A DNA stretch of 9,083 nt. It comes from SIG480 sp045595605. Its GTDB lineage: Bacteria > Bacillota > Clostridia > Oscillospirales > JAAYXM01. Shown one piece after another: positions 1 to 6,142 of the stretch (positions within the stretch are counted from its first letter, which is position 1; the number at the start of each line of letters is the position of its first letter). Location of the stretch: the NCBI GenBank assembly GCA_045595605.1, contig JAZOAS010000137.1, forward strand, positions 1 through 9,083. Direction: 5' to 3'. Below the pieces are notes generated by a model. It worked only from the letters and a program-made list of their open reading frames with translations. It was not told where the DNA came from and searched no databases. A program made the position numbers and the translations under genes.

Positions 1-188
1 GGACGAAGTAAAAGATAAGCGATGACAAAGCCTGTTACAAAGGGTGATAGAATTGAAAAAATATTTTTGATAAAAGAAAAGAAGATGCCTATATTCTTCA
101 GAAGAAAATAGAAAGTTATTGCAATTATAAGAATAAGTGCATTTGAGAATACGCGCGAAGCAGTATCTTCGCTCCAGTTGAATTTCAT
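1..188 (-). CDS. AI-2E family transporter (YtvI/PerM-like), N-terminal fragment
   Basis: Reading the minus strand from the ATG at 188 gives 62 residues that run off the window start, so only the N-terminus is present. After a short polar start (MKFNWSEDTASRVF) comes a hydrophobic segment at about residues 15-30, then a second stretch ending in SPFVTGFVIAYLL. A 'PF..GF.iAYLL' end to the first membrane unit is characteristic of AI-2E/PerM family polytopic membrane proteins, which are usually about 350-400 residues. Members have been linked to AI-2 export and Na+/H+ antiport, and most Clostridial ones have no tested substrate. The start is supported by GGAGG at 202-198, 9 nt upstream, and by a promoter just beyond. 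The gene is divergent from everything at 300-6571 and is probably unrelated to the operon. The family call rests on this fragment only. Confidence 0.75.
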   Translation of the reverse strand, partial: MKFNWSEDTASRVFSNALILIIAITFYFLLKNIGIFFSFIKNIFSILSPFVTGFVIAYLLLR

Positions 189-226
189 AAAAAGCATCCT
201 CCAAAAAGCTTTAATAATTATTGTAA

Positions 227-255
227 ATTATAACACAAAGCGAAATATCTTACAA
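227..255 (-). promoter_or_regulatory. Promoter of the AI-2E family gene
   Basis: On the minus strand, TTGTAA (255-250) is separated by 17 nt from a perfect TATAAT (232-227). The -10 is preceded by TGT, giving an extended TGnTATAAT element. Transcription would start near 220, leaving a 5' UTR of about 30 nt with the GGAGG ribosome binding site. The -35 is only 4/6, but the extended -10 compensates. Confidence 0.65.
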
Positions 256-268
256 GTCGAATTTTGTT

Positions 269-298
269 TGGACAAAGTGTTAGGAAGAAGCATAGAAT
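269..298 (+). promoter_or_regulatory. Putative promoter of the Cys-rich small ORF
   Basis: TGGACA (269-274, 5/6 to TTGACA) and TAGAAT (293-298, 5/6 to TATAAT) are spaced by 18 nt. The start would lie near 304-306, where a hairpin begins at once. No terminator is visible between here and the T-box, so this promoter could also feed the downstream operon. Confidence 0.45.
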
Positions 299-303
299 AT
301 ACA

Positions 304-318
304 GGACGAAGCTCGTCC
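304..318 (+). other. Short hairpin at the predicted mRNA 5' end
   Basis: GGACGA (304-309) pairs perfectly with TCGTCC (313-318) around a 3-nt AGC loop. It sits at the predicted transcription start and 12 nt before the ribosome binding site at 331-335. There is no U-tract, so it is not a terminator. A 5'-terminal stem of this kind could protect the mRNA, which is inference. Confidence 0.35.
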
Positions 319-344
319 TTAAAAACTGAAAGGAGACTTGTGAT

Positions 345-485
345 ATGTGCTTTTTTTCAAATCTTTTTTGCAACAGACGGTGCTCAGGAAGAAGTCGCGG
401 ATGTACAAGAACAAGGGTAGTTGATGCAGGTGGAAGAAACTCTTGCAGATGTGAATCTTCCTGTTGCGAAGACAGGTGCTGCTAA
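345..485 (+). CDS. Putative 46-residue cysteine- and arginine-rich peptide
   Basis: The ATG at 345 is preceded by AGGAG at 331-335 (9-nt spacing) and a plausible promoter at 269-298. Translation begins MCFFSNLFCNRRC and ends SCRCESSCCEDRCC, then TAA at 483-485. It has 10 cysteines (positions 2, 9, 13, 20, 34, 36, 40, 41, 45, 46) and 9 arginines in 46 residues, with a C-terminal cluster of CxC and CC pairs. It has no signal peptide or membrane segment. I do not recognise a family. Cysteine density of this kind is seen in metal-binding or disulfide-rich peptides and in small uncharacterised Clostridial peptides, but no function can be assigned. The case for a gene is the ribosome binding site plus composition. 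The case against is that another frame also stays open for 25 residues at 424-501. Confidence 0.45.
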   Translation: MCFFSNLFCNRRCSGRSRGCTRTRVVDAGGRNSCRCESSCCEDRCC

Positions 486-497
486 GGTAAAAGGGGA

Positions 498-526
498 TTG
501 ACTTTAAGTGTCAAAAGTGGTACTAT
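498..526 (+). promoter_or_regulatory. Promoter of the T-box/aryl-CoA operon
   Basis: TTGACT (498-503, 5/6) and TACTAT (521-526, 4/6) are 17 nt apart, and TG at 518-519 supplies an extended -10 (TGnTACTAT). Transcription would begin near 533, just before stem I of the T-box leader. That position is what a T-box transcript needs and supports the call. A short inverted repeat (ACTT-T-AAGT, 501-509) overlaps the -35, but is too short to call an operator. Confidence 0.6.
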
Positions 527-532
527 AAGATT

Positions 533-805
533 AACTGAAAAAGTGTTAACGCGATGATGAAACCAAGTACGCGCAGATAAGCTTTCAAAGAGAGCCGTCG
601 GTCGCTGTGAGGCGGTGTTGGCTTCTGTGCAGAATTCCTTTCGGAGCGGCTTTGCTGAACAGCTTGCCAGTAGGCGAAGACGGGTTAGCCCGATATAGCT
701 TGAGAGTCTGATAGGGCTCGTTGAGGCTGCGTTTGCAGTAAATTGAGGTGGTACCACGGAAGTTCTTTCGTCCTCTGCTTATTGGCAGAGGACTTTTATT
801 GTTTT
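533..805 (+). promoter_or_regulatory. T-box riboswitch, predicted tRNA-Phe (UUC specifier)
   Basis: All main parts of a T-box leader can be read. In stem I, GCGCAG (571-576) pairs with CTGTGC (625-630), AAGC (579-582) with GCTT (621-624), and GAAA (559-562) with TTTC (639-642). The distal arm has AAAGAGAG then CCGTC/GGCGG (595-599/611-615) around a GCTGTGA-type loop. The specifier loop has AAGTA on its 5' side (565-569) and GAA-TTC on its 3' side, placing the specifier codon TTC (Phe) at 635-637. A stem III-like hairpin CTTGCC-AGTA-GGCgAAG lies at 663-679, and CGGG/CCCG at 681-692. The T-box sequence is at 745-758. In the antiterminator, GAGG (745-748) pairs with CCTC (772-775) and ACGGAA (756-761) with TTTCGT (766-771), leaving the 7-nt bulge TGGTACC that pairs with the tRNA acceptor end. 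TGGT fits an A discriminator base. Uncharged tRNA-Phe should stabilise the antiterminator and turn on the ligase-iorAB-paaK-ACT operon. The call as a T-box is near certain; the Phe assignment is strong but not certain, because the base after TTC is C rather than the usual purine. Confidence 0.95.
770..805 (+). terminator. Regulated intrinsic terminator of the T-box
   Basis: GTCCTCTGC (770-778) pairs perfectly over 9 bp with GCAGAGGAC (785-793) around a 6-nt loop, followed by a T-rich run TTTTATTGTTTT. The left arm shares bases 770-775 with the antiterminator, so the two structures are mutually exclusive. This is the T-box switching mechanism. Confidence 0.93.
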
Positions 806-835
806 CTGCGGGATTATTTAAAGGAGAGTTTATAT

Positions 836-2473
836 ATGGTTATTACTGATTTTCTTGAAAGAAATGCCAGACTTTACGGTTCGGAAATTTCTTTGGTTGA
901 GCTGAACCCTTCTGAAGAGCGCGACAGCGCAACTACCTGGTGGGACTTTAATCTTATTGAAAGCGCGGGGAAGGATGCACCGTACCGTCGTGAGCTTACC
1001 TGGAAGGATTTTGACAGGCGCGCAAACCGATTTGCAAACCTTCTCTTAAGCCGTGGTCTAAAGCGCGGTACAAAGGTCGGTATTCTTCTTATGAACTGCC
1101 TTGAGTGGCTTCCGATTTATTTCGGAATTCTCAAAGCGGGATGTATCGCGGTTCCGATGAACTTCCGTTTTTCGGGCGATGAGATTGAATATTGTCTTGA
1201 TCTCGCGGATGTTGAGGTACTCGTTTTCGGTCCTGAGTTTATCAGTCGCCTTGATGCTGTACATAACACAGTAAAGACAACAAAAATCTTCTTCTACCTT
1301 GGAAAGGGCGGCCCTGATTATGCAGAAGACTGCCTTGAGCTTATGGGATACTGCTCTTCAAGTGCGCCACCTGTTGCGCTCTCGGAGGAAGATGATGCGG
1401 CGATTTATTTCTCGTCAGGTACTACCGGTTTCCCGAAGGCGATTTTACATAACCACAAGTCTCTCCTTTGCTCCTGCAAAACTGAGCAGAATCACCATTC
1501 TCAGTCAAGAGACGATGTTTTCCTTTGCATTCCGCCGCTTTATCATACCGGCGCGAAGATGCACTGGTTCGGTTCGCTTCTTTCGGGAAGTCGCGCGGTT
1601 CTCCTTCGGGGCGTAAAGCCTGAGTGGATTCTTCGTGCAGTAACCGAAGAGAAATGTACAATCGTCTGGTTGCTTGTGCCGTGGGCACAGGATTTGCTTG
1701 ATGCGATAGAATCGGGCAGGGTTGATACAAGTAAGTTCACTCTTGACCAATGGCGTCTTATGCATATAGGCGCTCAGCCTGTTCCGCCGAGCCTTATTCA
1801 CCGTTGGCTCAAGGTCTTTCCGCATCATCAGTACGATACAAACTATGGCCTTTCTGAGTCAATCGGTCCGGGCTGTGTCCACCTTGGCGTTGAGAATGTC
1901 CATAAGGTCGGTGCTATCGGTAAAGCGGGCTATGGCTGGGAGACGAAGATCGTTGATGAAAAGGGCAACGCTGTCAAAAATGGCGAAGTTGGTGAGCTTA
2001 TCGTAAAGGGCGACGGCGTAATGCTTTGCTACTATAAAAACCCGGAAGCCACGGCAGAGGTTCTTAAAGACGGTTGGTTATATACCGGCGATATGGCTCG
2101 CGAGGACGAAGACGGTTTCATTTACCTTGTTGACAGAAAAAAGGATGTCGTTATTTCGGGTGGTGAGAACCTTTATCCTGTGCAGATTGAGGACTTCCTC
2201 AGAGCGTATGACAAGATCAAGGATGTCGCTGTTATCGGTCTTCCTGATGCTCGACTTGGTGAAATCTGTGCGGCGATTATCGAGATAAAGGAAGGTCTTG
2301 AATGTACAGAAGATGAGATAAATTCATTCTGTGAGAGCCTTCCGAGATATAAGCGCCCGAAAAAGATTTTCTTTGAAAAGGTTCCGAGAAACGCGACGGG
2401 TAAGATAGAAAAGCCTGCTCTCCGTGAAAAGTATTGCAAGGGTCGCCTTGTTGAAGCGCAGATTACAGGTTAA
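836..2473 (+). CDS. AMP-forming acyl/aryl-CoA ligase (class I adenylate-forming enzyme)
   Basis: This 545-residue protein should activate a carboxylic acid with ATP to an acyl-adenylate and pass it to CoA. Core motifs are in order: phosphate-binding loop FSSGTTGFPK (192-201), YGLSES (337-342), YTGD (416-419), hinge DRKKD (433-437) followed by ISGGENLYP, and C-terminal NATGKI with likely catalytic Lys523. Length is normal and both the large N- and small C-terminal domains are complete. The start at 836 has AAGGAG at 821-826. The same frame is open back to 743, but that lies inside the T-box antiterminator and is rejected. It is first in the operon, 24 nt before iorA, directly behind the Phe T-box. 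Its substrate cannot be read from sequence. Context suggests an arylacetate or related acid, distinct from that of the PaaK-type ligase three genes downstream. No signal peptide is visible, so it is cytoplasmic. Confidence 0.9.
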   Translation: MVITDFLERNARLYGSEISLVELNPSEERDSATTWWDFNLIESAGKDAPYRRELTWKDFDRRANRFANLLLSRGLKRGTKVGILLMNCLEWLPIYFGILKAGCIAVPMNFRFSGDEIEYCLDLADVEVLVFGPEFISRLDAVHNTVKTTKIFFYLGKGGPDYAEDCLELMGYCSSSAPPVALSEEDDAAIYFSSGTTGFPKAILHNHKSLLCSCKTEQNHHSQSRDDVFLCIPPLYHTGAKMHWFGSLLSGSRAVLLRGVKPEWILRAVTEEKCTIVWLLVPWAQDLLDAIESGRVDTSKFTLDQWRLMHIGAQPVPPSLIHRWLKVFPHHQYDTNYGLSESIGPGCVHLGVENVHKVGAIGKAGYGWETKIVDEKGNAVKNGEVGELIVKGDGVMLCYYKNPEATAEVLKDGWLYTGDMAREDEDGFIYLVDRKKDVVISGGENLYPVQIEDFLRAYDKIKDVAVIGLPDARLGEICAAIIEIKEGLECTEDEINSFCESLPRYKRPKKIFFEKVPRNATGKIEKPALREKYCKGRLVEAQITG

Positions 2474-2497
2474 GAGCTGTTATAGGAGGTAAAAGAT

Positions 2498-4237
2498 ATG
2501 AAAAAGCTTATGCTCGGCAACGAAGCAGTTGCACGAGGTTTATATGAGGCTGGGTGTAGCTTTGTTTCAAGCTACCCCGGAACTCCGAGCACTGAAATTA
2601 CAGAGGCTGTTGCAAAATACAGCGAGGTTTATGCTGAATGGGCTCCGAACGAAAAGGTTGCTATGGAGTCTGCTTTTGGTGCGTGTCTTGCAGGAAAGAG
2701 AAGCTTCTGCGGAATGAAGCATGTTGGTCTCAATGTCGCGGCAGACCCTCTTTTCACAATTGCATATACCGGCGTAAATGCAGGAATGGTAATTGGTGTT
2801 GCTGATGACGCAGGAATGCACAGCTCACAGAACGAGCAGGACTCCCGCCATTACGCAAAGGCATCAAAAGTTCCTATGCTCGAGCCGGCAGATTCGGCTG
2901 AGGCGATTGAGTTTACAAAGCTTGCTTTTGAGCTTTCAGAAAAGTTTGACACTCCGGTATTCCTCAAGATGTGCACGCGCGTATCTCACTCGCAGAGTAT
3001 TGTTGAGTTGTCCGACCGTATTGAGGTTAAGAAAGACTACGAGAAGAACGGCGCAAAGTACATCATGATGCCGGGTAACGCGAAGCGCCGTCACCCGATT
3101 GTTGAAGAGAGACTTTCTGCTCTTTCGGAATATGCCGAAACCGCTTCCTGCAATGTCTATGAAGACGGTGCAGACAAGGGTATGGGTATTATAACCTCTT
3201 CAACCTCTTATCAATATGTTAAAGAGGTTTTTGGTGACAAATATCCGGTTTTGAAGCTCGGTATGGTATGGCCGCTTCCGGTTGAGAGCATAAAAAAGCT
3301 TGCGGCATCTGTTGAAAAGCTCGTTGTTGTCGAGGAGCTCGACGGCTTCATTGAAGAGCATTGCAAGAATCTTGGTCTCGCGGTAGAAGGCAAGAGCATC
3401 TTCTCTTGCATCGGCGAACTCAGTCAGAATACTGTTGCAGAAAAGTTTGGAAAAGAAACAGCTTGCGGAGTAAAGCTTGACGACGAAATCCCGGCTCGTC
3501 CTCCTGTAATGTGTGCAGGATGCCCGCACAGAGGTCTTTTCTATACTCTTGCAAAGAATAAGATTACCGTTATCGGTGATATCGGTTGCTATACTCTCGG
3601 TGCTGTTCCGCCGCTTTCAGCGCTTGATGCTACAATCTGCATGGGTGCATCCATTTCAGGTCTCCACGGCTTCAACAAAGCAAATGACGGAGCAAGTGAC
3701 TGCAAGAGTGTTGCAGTTATCGGTGACTCAACATTCATGCATTCAGGTATGACAGGTCTTGTCAATATCGCTTACAACGGTTCAAATTCAACCGTTATTA
3801 TTCTTGACAACTCGATTACGGGTATGACAGGTCATCAGCAGAACCCGACAACTGGATATAACTTGAAGGGAGACCCTGCATCGAAGATTGACCTCGAAGC
3901 GCTTTGCAAGGCTATGGGAATTAACCGTGTAAGGGTTGTTGATCCGTACAATCTTTCTGAGTGCGAAACTGTAATAAAAGAAGAGCTTGCGGCAAAAGAA
4001 CCGTCAGTTATTATTTCCCGCCGCCCGTGTGCGCTTCTTAAGTATGTAAAACACAATAAACCGCTTGTCGTAGAAAGGGACAAGTGCAAGAGCTGTAAGA
4101 TGTGTATGAAGATCGGATGTCCTGCTATAAGCATGGAAAACGGCAAGGCAAAGATTGATAATACTCTCTGCACAGGTTGCGGAGTATGTGAACAGCTCTG
4201 TAAGTTTGATGCGCTGAAGAGCCCGAAGGAGGTATAA
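2498..4237 (+). CDS. iorA: Indolepyruvate:ferredoxin oxidoreductase alpha subunit
   Basis: IorA is the TPP- and iron-sulfur-bearing subunit of the enzyme interconverting arylpyruvates (indolepyruvate, phenylpyruvate, 4-hydroxyphenylpyruvate) with arylacetyl-CoA and CO2, using ferredoxin. The 579 residues match the family length. The N-terminal domain has SSYPGTPSTEI (24-34) and AMESA with Glu57, a likely TPP-contacting Glu. VMCAGCPHRG (337-346) opens the TPP-binding domain, with GDIGC (360-364) and the metal/TPP motif GDS...DN (409-438). The C-terminus is a two-cluster ferredoxin domain: Cys530, 533, 536, 541 followed by Pro (Cx2Cx2Cx4CP, as in known IorA), and Cys558, 561, 564, 568. Both clusters are complete, so the subunit looks functional. 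The ATG at 2498 has AGGAGG at 2484-2489. It is followed by iorB after 2 nt, implying coupled translation of the heteromer. Confidence 0.96.
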   Translation: MKKLMLGNEAVARGLYEAGCSFVSSYPGTPSTEITEAVAKYSEVYAEWAPNEKVAMESAFGACLAGKRSFCGMKHVGLNVAADPLFTIAYTGVNAGMVIGVADDAGMHSSQNEQDSRHYAKASKVPMLEPADSAEAIEFTKLAFELSEKFDTPVFLKMCTRVSHSQSIVELSDRIEVKKDYEKNGAKYIMMPGNAKRRHPIVEERLSALSEYAETASCNVYEDGADKGMGIITSSTSYQYVKEVFGDKYPVLKLGMVWPLPVESIKKLAASVEKLVVVEELDGFIEEHCKNLGLAVEGKSIFSCIGELSQNTVAEKFGKETACGVKLDDEIPARPPVMCAGCPHRGLFYTLAKNKITVIGDIGCYTLGAVPPLSALDATICMGASISGLHGFNKANDGASDCKSVAVIGDSTFMHSGMTGLVNIAYNGSNSTVIILDNSITGMTGHQQNPTTGYNLKGDPASKIDLEALCKAMGINRVRVVDPYNLSECETVIKEELAAKEPSVIISRRPCALLKYVKHNKPLVVERDKCKSCKMCMKIGCPAISMENGKAKIDNTLCTGCGVCEQLCKFDALKSPKEV

Positions 4238-4239
4238 GT

Positions 4240-4815
4240 ATGAAAACGAAAAATGTTATGATTGTCGGCGTAGGTGGACAGGGAAGTCTTCTCGCTTCAA
4301 AGCTCCTCGGCCGTCTTCTCCTTACCAAGGGCTATGATATAAAGGTCTCTGAGGTCCACGGAATGAGCCAGCGTGGCGGAAGCGTTGTAACATATGTCCG
4401 CTATGGCGAAAAGGTTTATTCTCCGATAATTGATAAGGGCGAGGCAGATTTTATCGTTTCATTTGAGCTTTTGGAGGCTGCCCGTTGGACAGAATATCTC
4501 AAAGCGGACGGAAAAATCATCGCAAATACACAGCAGATAAACCCGATGCCGGTAATTACCGGTGTTGCTGAGTATCCTGCTTCTCTTGCAGAGAAGATGA
4601 AGGAAAAGGGCGTTGATGTTGATGCGTTTGACGCTTTGGAGCTTGCAGAAAAAGCGGGTTCGTCAAAGGCGGTAAATATTGTCCTTATGGGAAGACTTTC
4701 AAACTATTTTGATGCTACCGTTGAGGAATGGATGAAGGCGATAGAAGAAAGTGTTCCGGAAAAATTCCTCGAGATGAATAAAAAGGCTTTCGCTCTCGGA
4801 AGAGAGTCAAAATAA
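4240..4815 (+). CDS. iorB: Indolepyruvate:ferredoxin oxidoreductase beta subunit
   Basis: IorB is the small subunit that completes the IorAB heteromer; it corresponds to the gamma domain of the 2-oxoacid:ferredoxin oxidoreductases. The 191 residues are the usual family size. The N-terminus has the glycine-rich GVGGQG loop (10-15) in a Rossmann-like setting, then SEVHGMSQRGGSV (37-49), the signature of IorB and related gamma subunits. There is no truncation or missing motif. AAGGAGG at 4226-4232, lying within the end of iorA, gives a 7-nt spacing to the ATG. The 2-nt gap between the iorA stop and this start indicates translational coupling and equal subunit supply. With iorA it forms the only complete redox enzyme in the window; the ferredoxin partner is encoded elsewhere. 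Confidence 0.96.
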   Translation: MKTKNVMIVGVGGQGSLLASKLLGRLLLTKGYDIKVSEVHGMSQRGGSVVTYVRYGEKVYSPIIDKGEADFIVSFELLEAARWTEYLKADGKIIANTQQINPMPVITGVAEYPASLAEKMKEKGVDVDAFDALELAEKAGSSKAVNIVLMGRLSNYFDATVEEWMKAIEESVPEKFLEMNKKAFALGRESK

Positions 4816-4829
4816 GGAGATGGAGAAAA

Positions 4830-6128
4830 ATGAAAAACTATTACCAGCCGGAAATTGAAACTGCGCCGTATGAGCAAATTCGCGCGTGGCAGGATGAGAG
4901 ACTTGTAAAGCAAGTCAATCATGTCTGGAACAATGTTCCGTACTACCGCAAGAAAATGGAAGAGAAGGGTGTAACCCCTGATGATATCAAGGGCGTAGCT
5001 GACCTTCACAAGCTTCCGTTTCTGACAAAGGCCGACCTTCGCGATGCGTATCCGTACGGCCTTCGAGGCGCTCCTGCCTCTGAATGTGTCCGCATTCAGT
5101 CAACCTCCGGCACAACAGGAAAACGCGTTGTAGCTTTTTATACTCAGAAGGATATTGACCTTTGGGAGGACTGCTGTGCAAGAGCTCTTGTTGCGGCAGG
5201 TGCTACAAAAGAAGATGTCTGTCATGTAAGCTACGGTTACGGTCTCTTTACCGGTGGTGCCGGTCTTCACGGCGGTTCTCATAAGGTTGGTTGCCTTACT
5301 CTCCCGATGTCTTCGGGAAATACAGACCGCCAGCTTCAGTTTATGACTGACCTTGGTTCAACTATTCTCTGCTGTACGCCGTCATATGCGGCATATCTTG
5401 CTGAATCTATTCACGAGAGAGGTCTTCGCGACCAGATTAAGCTCAAAGCCGGTATCTTTGGCGCTGAAGCATGGAGTGAGGAGATGCGCCGCGATATCGA
5501 GAAGCAGCTTGGTATTCATGCTTATGACATTTACGGTCTCACTGAAATCTCAGGTCCCGGTGTCAGCTTTGAATGTGAAGAGCAGACGGGTATGCACATC
5601 AATGAAGACCACTTTATCGCAGAGATTATCGACCCTGATACAGAAGAAGTTCTTCCTGAGGGAAGCAAGGGTGAACTTGTTTTCAGCTGTATAACAAAGG
5701 AAGGTTTCCCACTTCTTCGTTACCGCACGCGTGATATTTGTGTTCTTTCCCGTAAGCCTTGCTCATGCGGAAGAACACATGTAAAGATGTCAAAGCCGAT
5801 GGGTAGAAGTGACGATATGCTTATTATCCGTGGCGTAAATGTATTCCCGTCACAGATTGAAACTGTCCTCCTTGAACAGGGCTATCCGGCAAACTATCAG
5901 ATAATTGTTGACCGCGTAAACAATTCAGATACCCTTGAAGTCATGGTTGAAATGAGCCCTGAGAACTTCTCGGATTCGCTCCGTCAGATTACGGAAATGG
6001 AAAAGAGCCTTGTTTCTGCACTTCGTGCAATGCTTGGTATTTCAGCTAAGGTAAAGCTTGTTGCACCTAAGACAATTGCAAGAAGCGAAGGTAAGGCAGT
6101 AAGAATCATTGATAATCGTAAGATTTAA
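4830..6128 (+). CDS. paaK: Phenylacetate-CoA ligase (PaaK type)
   Basis: This 432-residue enzyme belongs to the short PaaK branch of adenylate-forming ligases, which convert phenylacetate (or indole- and 4-hydroxyphenylacetate) + ATP + CoA to the aryl-CoA, AMP and PPi. Motifs: STSGTTGK (91-98, ATP phosphate loop), YGLTE (235-239), a PLLRYRTRD element, CxCGRT (Cys311, Cys313), the hinge region DDMLIIRGVNVFPSQIE (328-344), and C-terminal RSEGKAVRIID with likely catalytic Lys422. The length and the CSCGRT motif separate it from the 545-residue ligase at the operon head. Start at 4830: TAAGGAG at 4813-4819 overlaps the iorB stop, with a second GGAG at 4822-4825. The iorAB-paaK-ACT order is a recurrent cluster in anaerobes and archaea. 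Exact aryl substrate is not determined by sequence; phenylacetate is favoured by the Phe T-box. Confidence 0.93.
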   Translation: MKNYYQPEIETAPYEQIRAWQDERLVKQVNHVWNNVPYYRKKMEEKGVTPDDIKGVADLHKLPFLTKADLRDAYPYGLRGAPASECVRIQSTSGTTGKRVVAFYTQKDIDLWEDCCARALVAAGATKEDVCHVSYGYGLFTGGAGLHGGSHKVGCLTLPMSSGNTDRQLQFMTDLGSTILCCTPSYAAYLAESIHERGLRDQIKLKAGIFGAEAWSEEMRRDIEKQLGIHAYDIYGLTEISGPGVSFECEEQTGMHINEDHFIAEIIDPDTEEVLPEGSKGELVFSCITKEGFPLLRYRTRDICVLSRKPCSCGRTHVKMSKPMGRSDDMLIIRGVNVFPSQIETVLLEQGYPANYQIIVDRVNNSDTLEVMVEMSPENFSDSLRQITEMEKSLVSALRAMLGISAKVKLVAPKTIARSEGKAVRIIDNRKI

Positions 6129-6142
6129 CGGAGGTAAGATTT

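Noticed and set aside
1..311. Repeat GGACGAAG at 1-8 and 304-311
   Set aside because: An 8-nt match, one copy inside a coding region; it is compatible with chance and there are no further copies forming an array.
304..318. GGACGA/TCGTCC hairpin as a terminator
   Set aside because: Only 6 bp and no U-tract (followed by TTAAAAAC). It sits at a predicted transcript start rather than an end.
178..420. Plus-strand open frame of 80 codons across the divergent promoters
   Set aside because: Its start overlaps the AI-2E gene's start region on the other strand and it spans both promoters. There is no ribosome binding site at its start and composition is noncoding-like for most of its length.
482..757. 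Minus-strand open frame of 91 codons opposite the T-box
   Set aside because: It is antisense to a structured RNA leader whose base pairing explains the sequence. The product has no recognisable motif or ribosome binding site.
743..835. In-frame upstream extension of the first CoA ligase (31 extra residues from an ATG at 743)
   Set aside because: It lies in the T-box antiterminator and terminator, lacks a ribosome binding site and does not resemble an adenylate-forming N-terminus. The ATG at 836 has AAGGAG at the right distance.
3200..4328. Several 60-110 codon minus-strand open frames opposite iorA and iorB
   Set aside because: They are shadows of the well-supported plus-strand genes; no ribosome binding sites, motifs or promoters support them.
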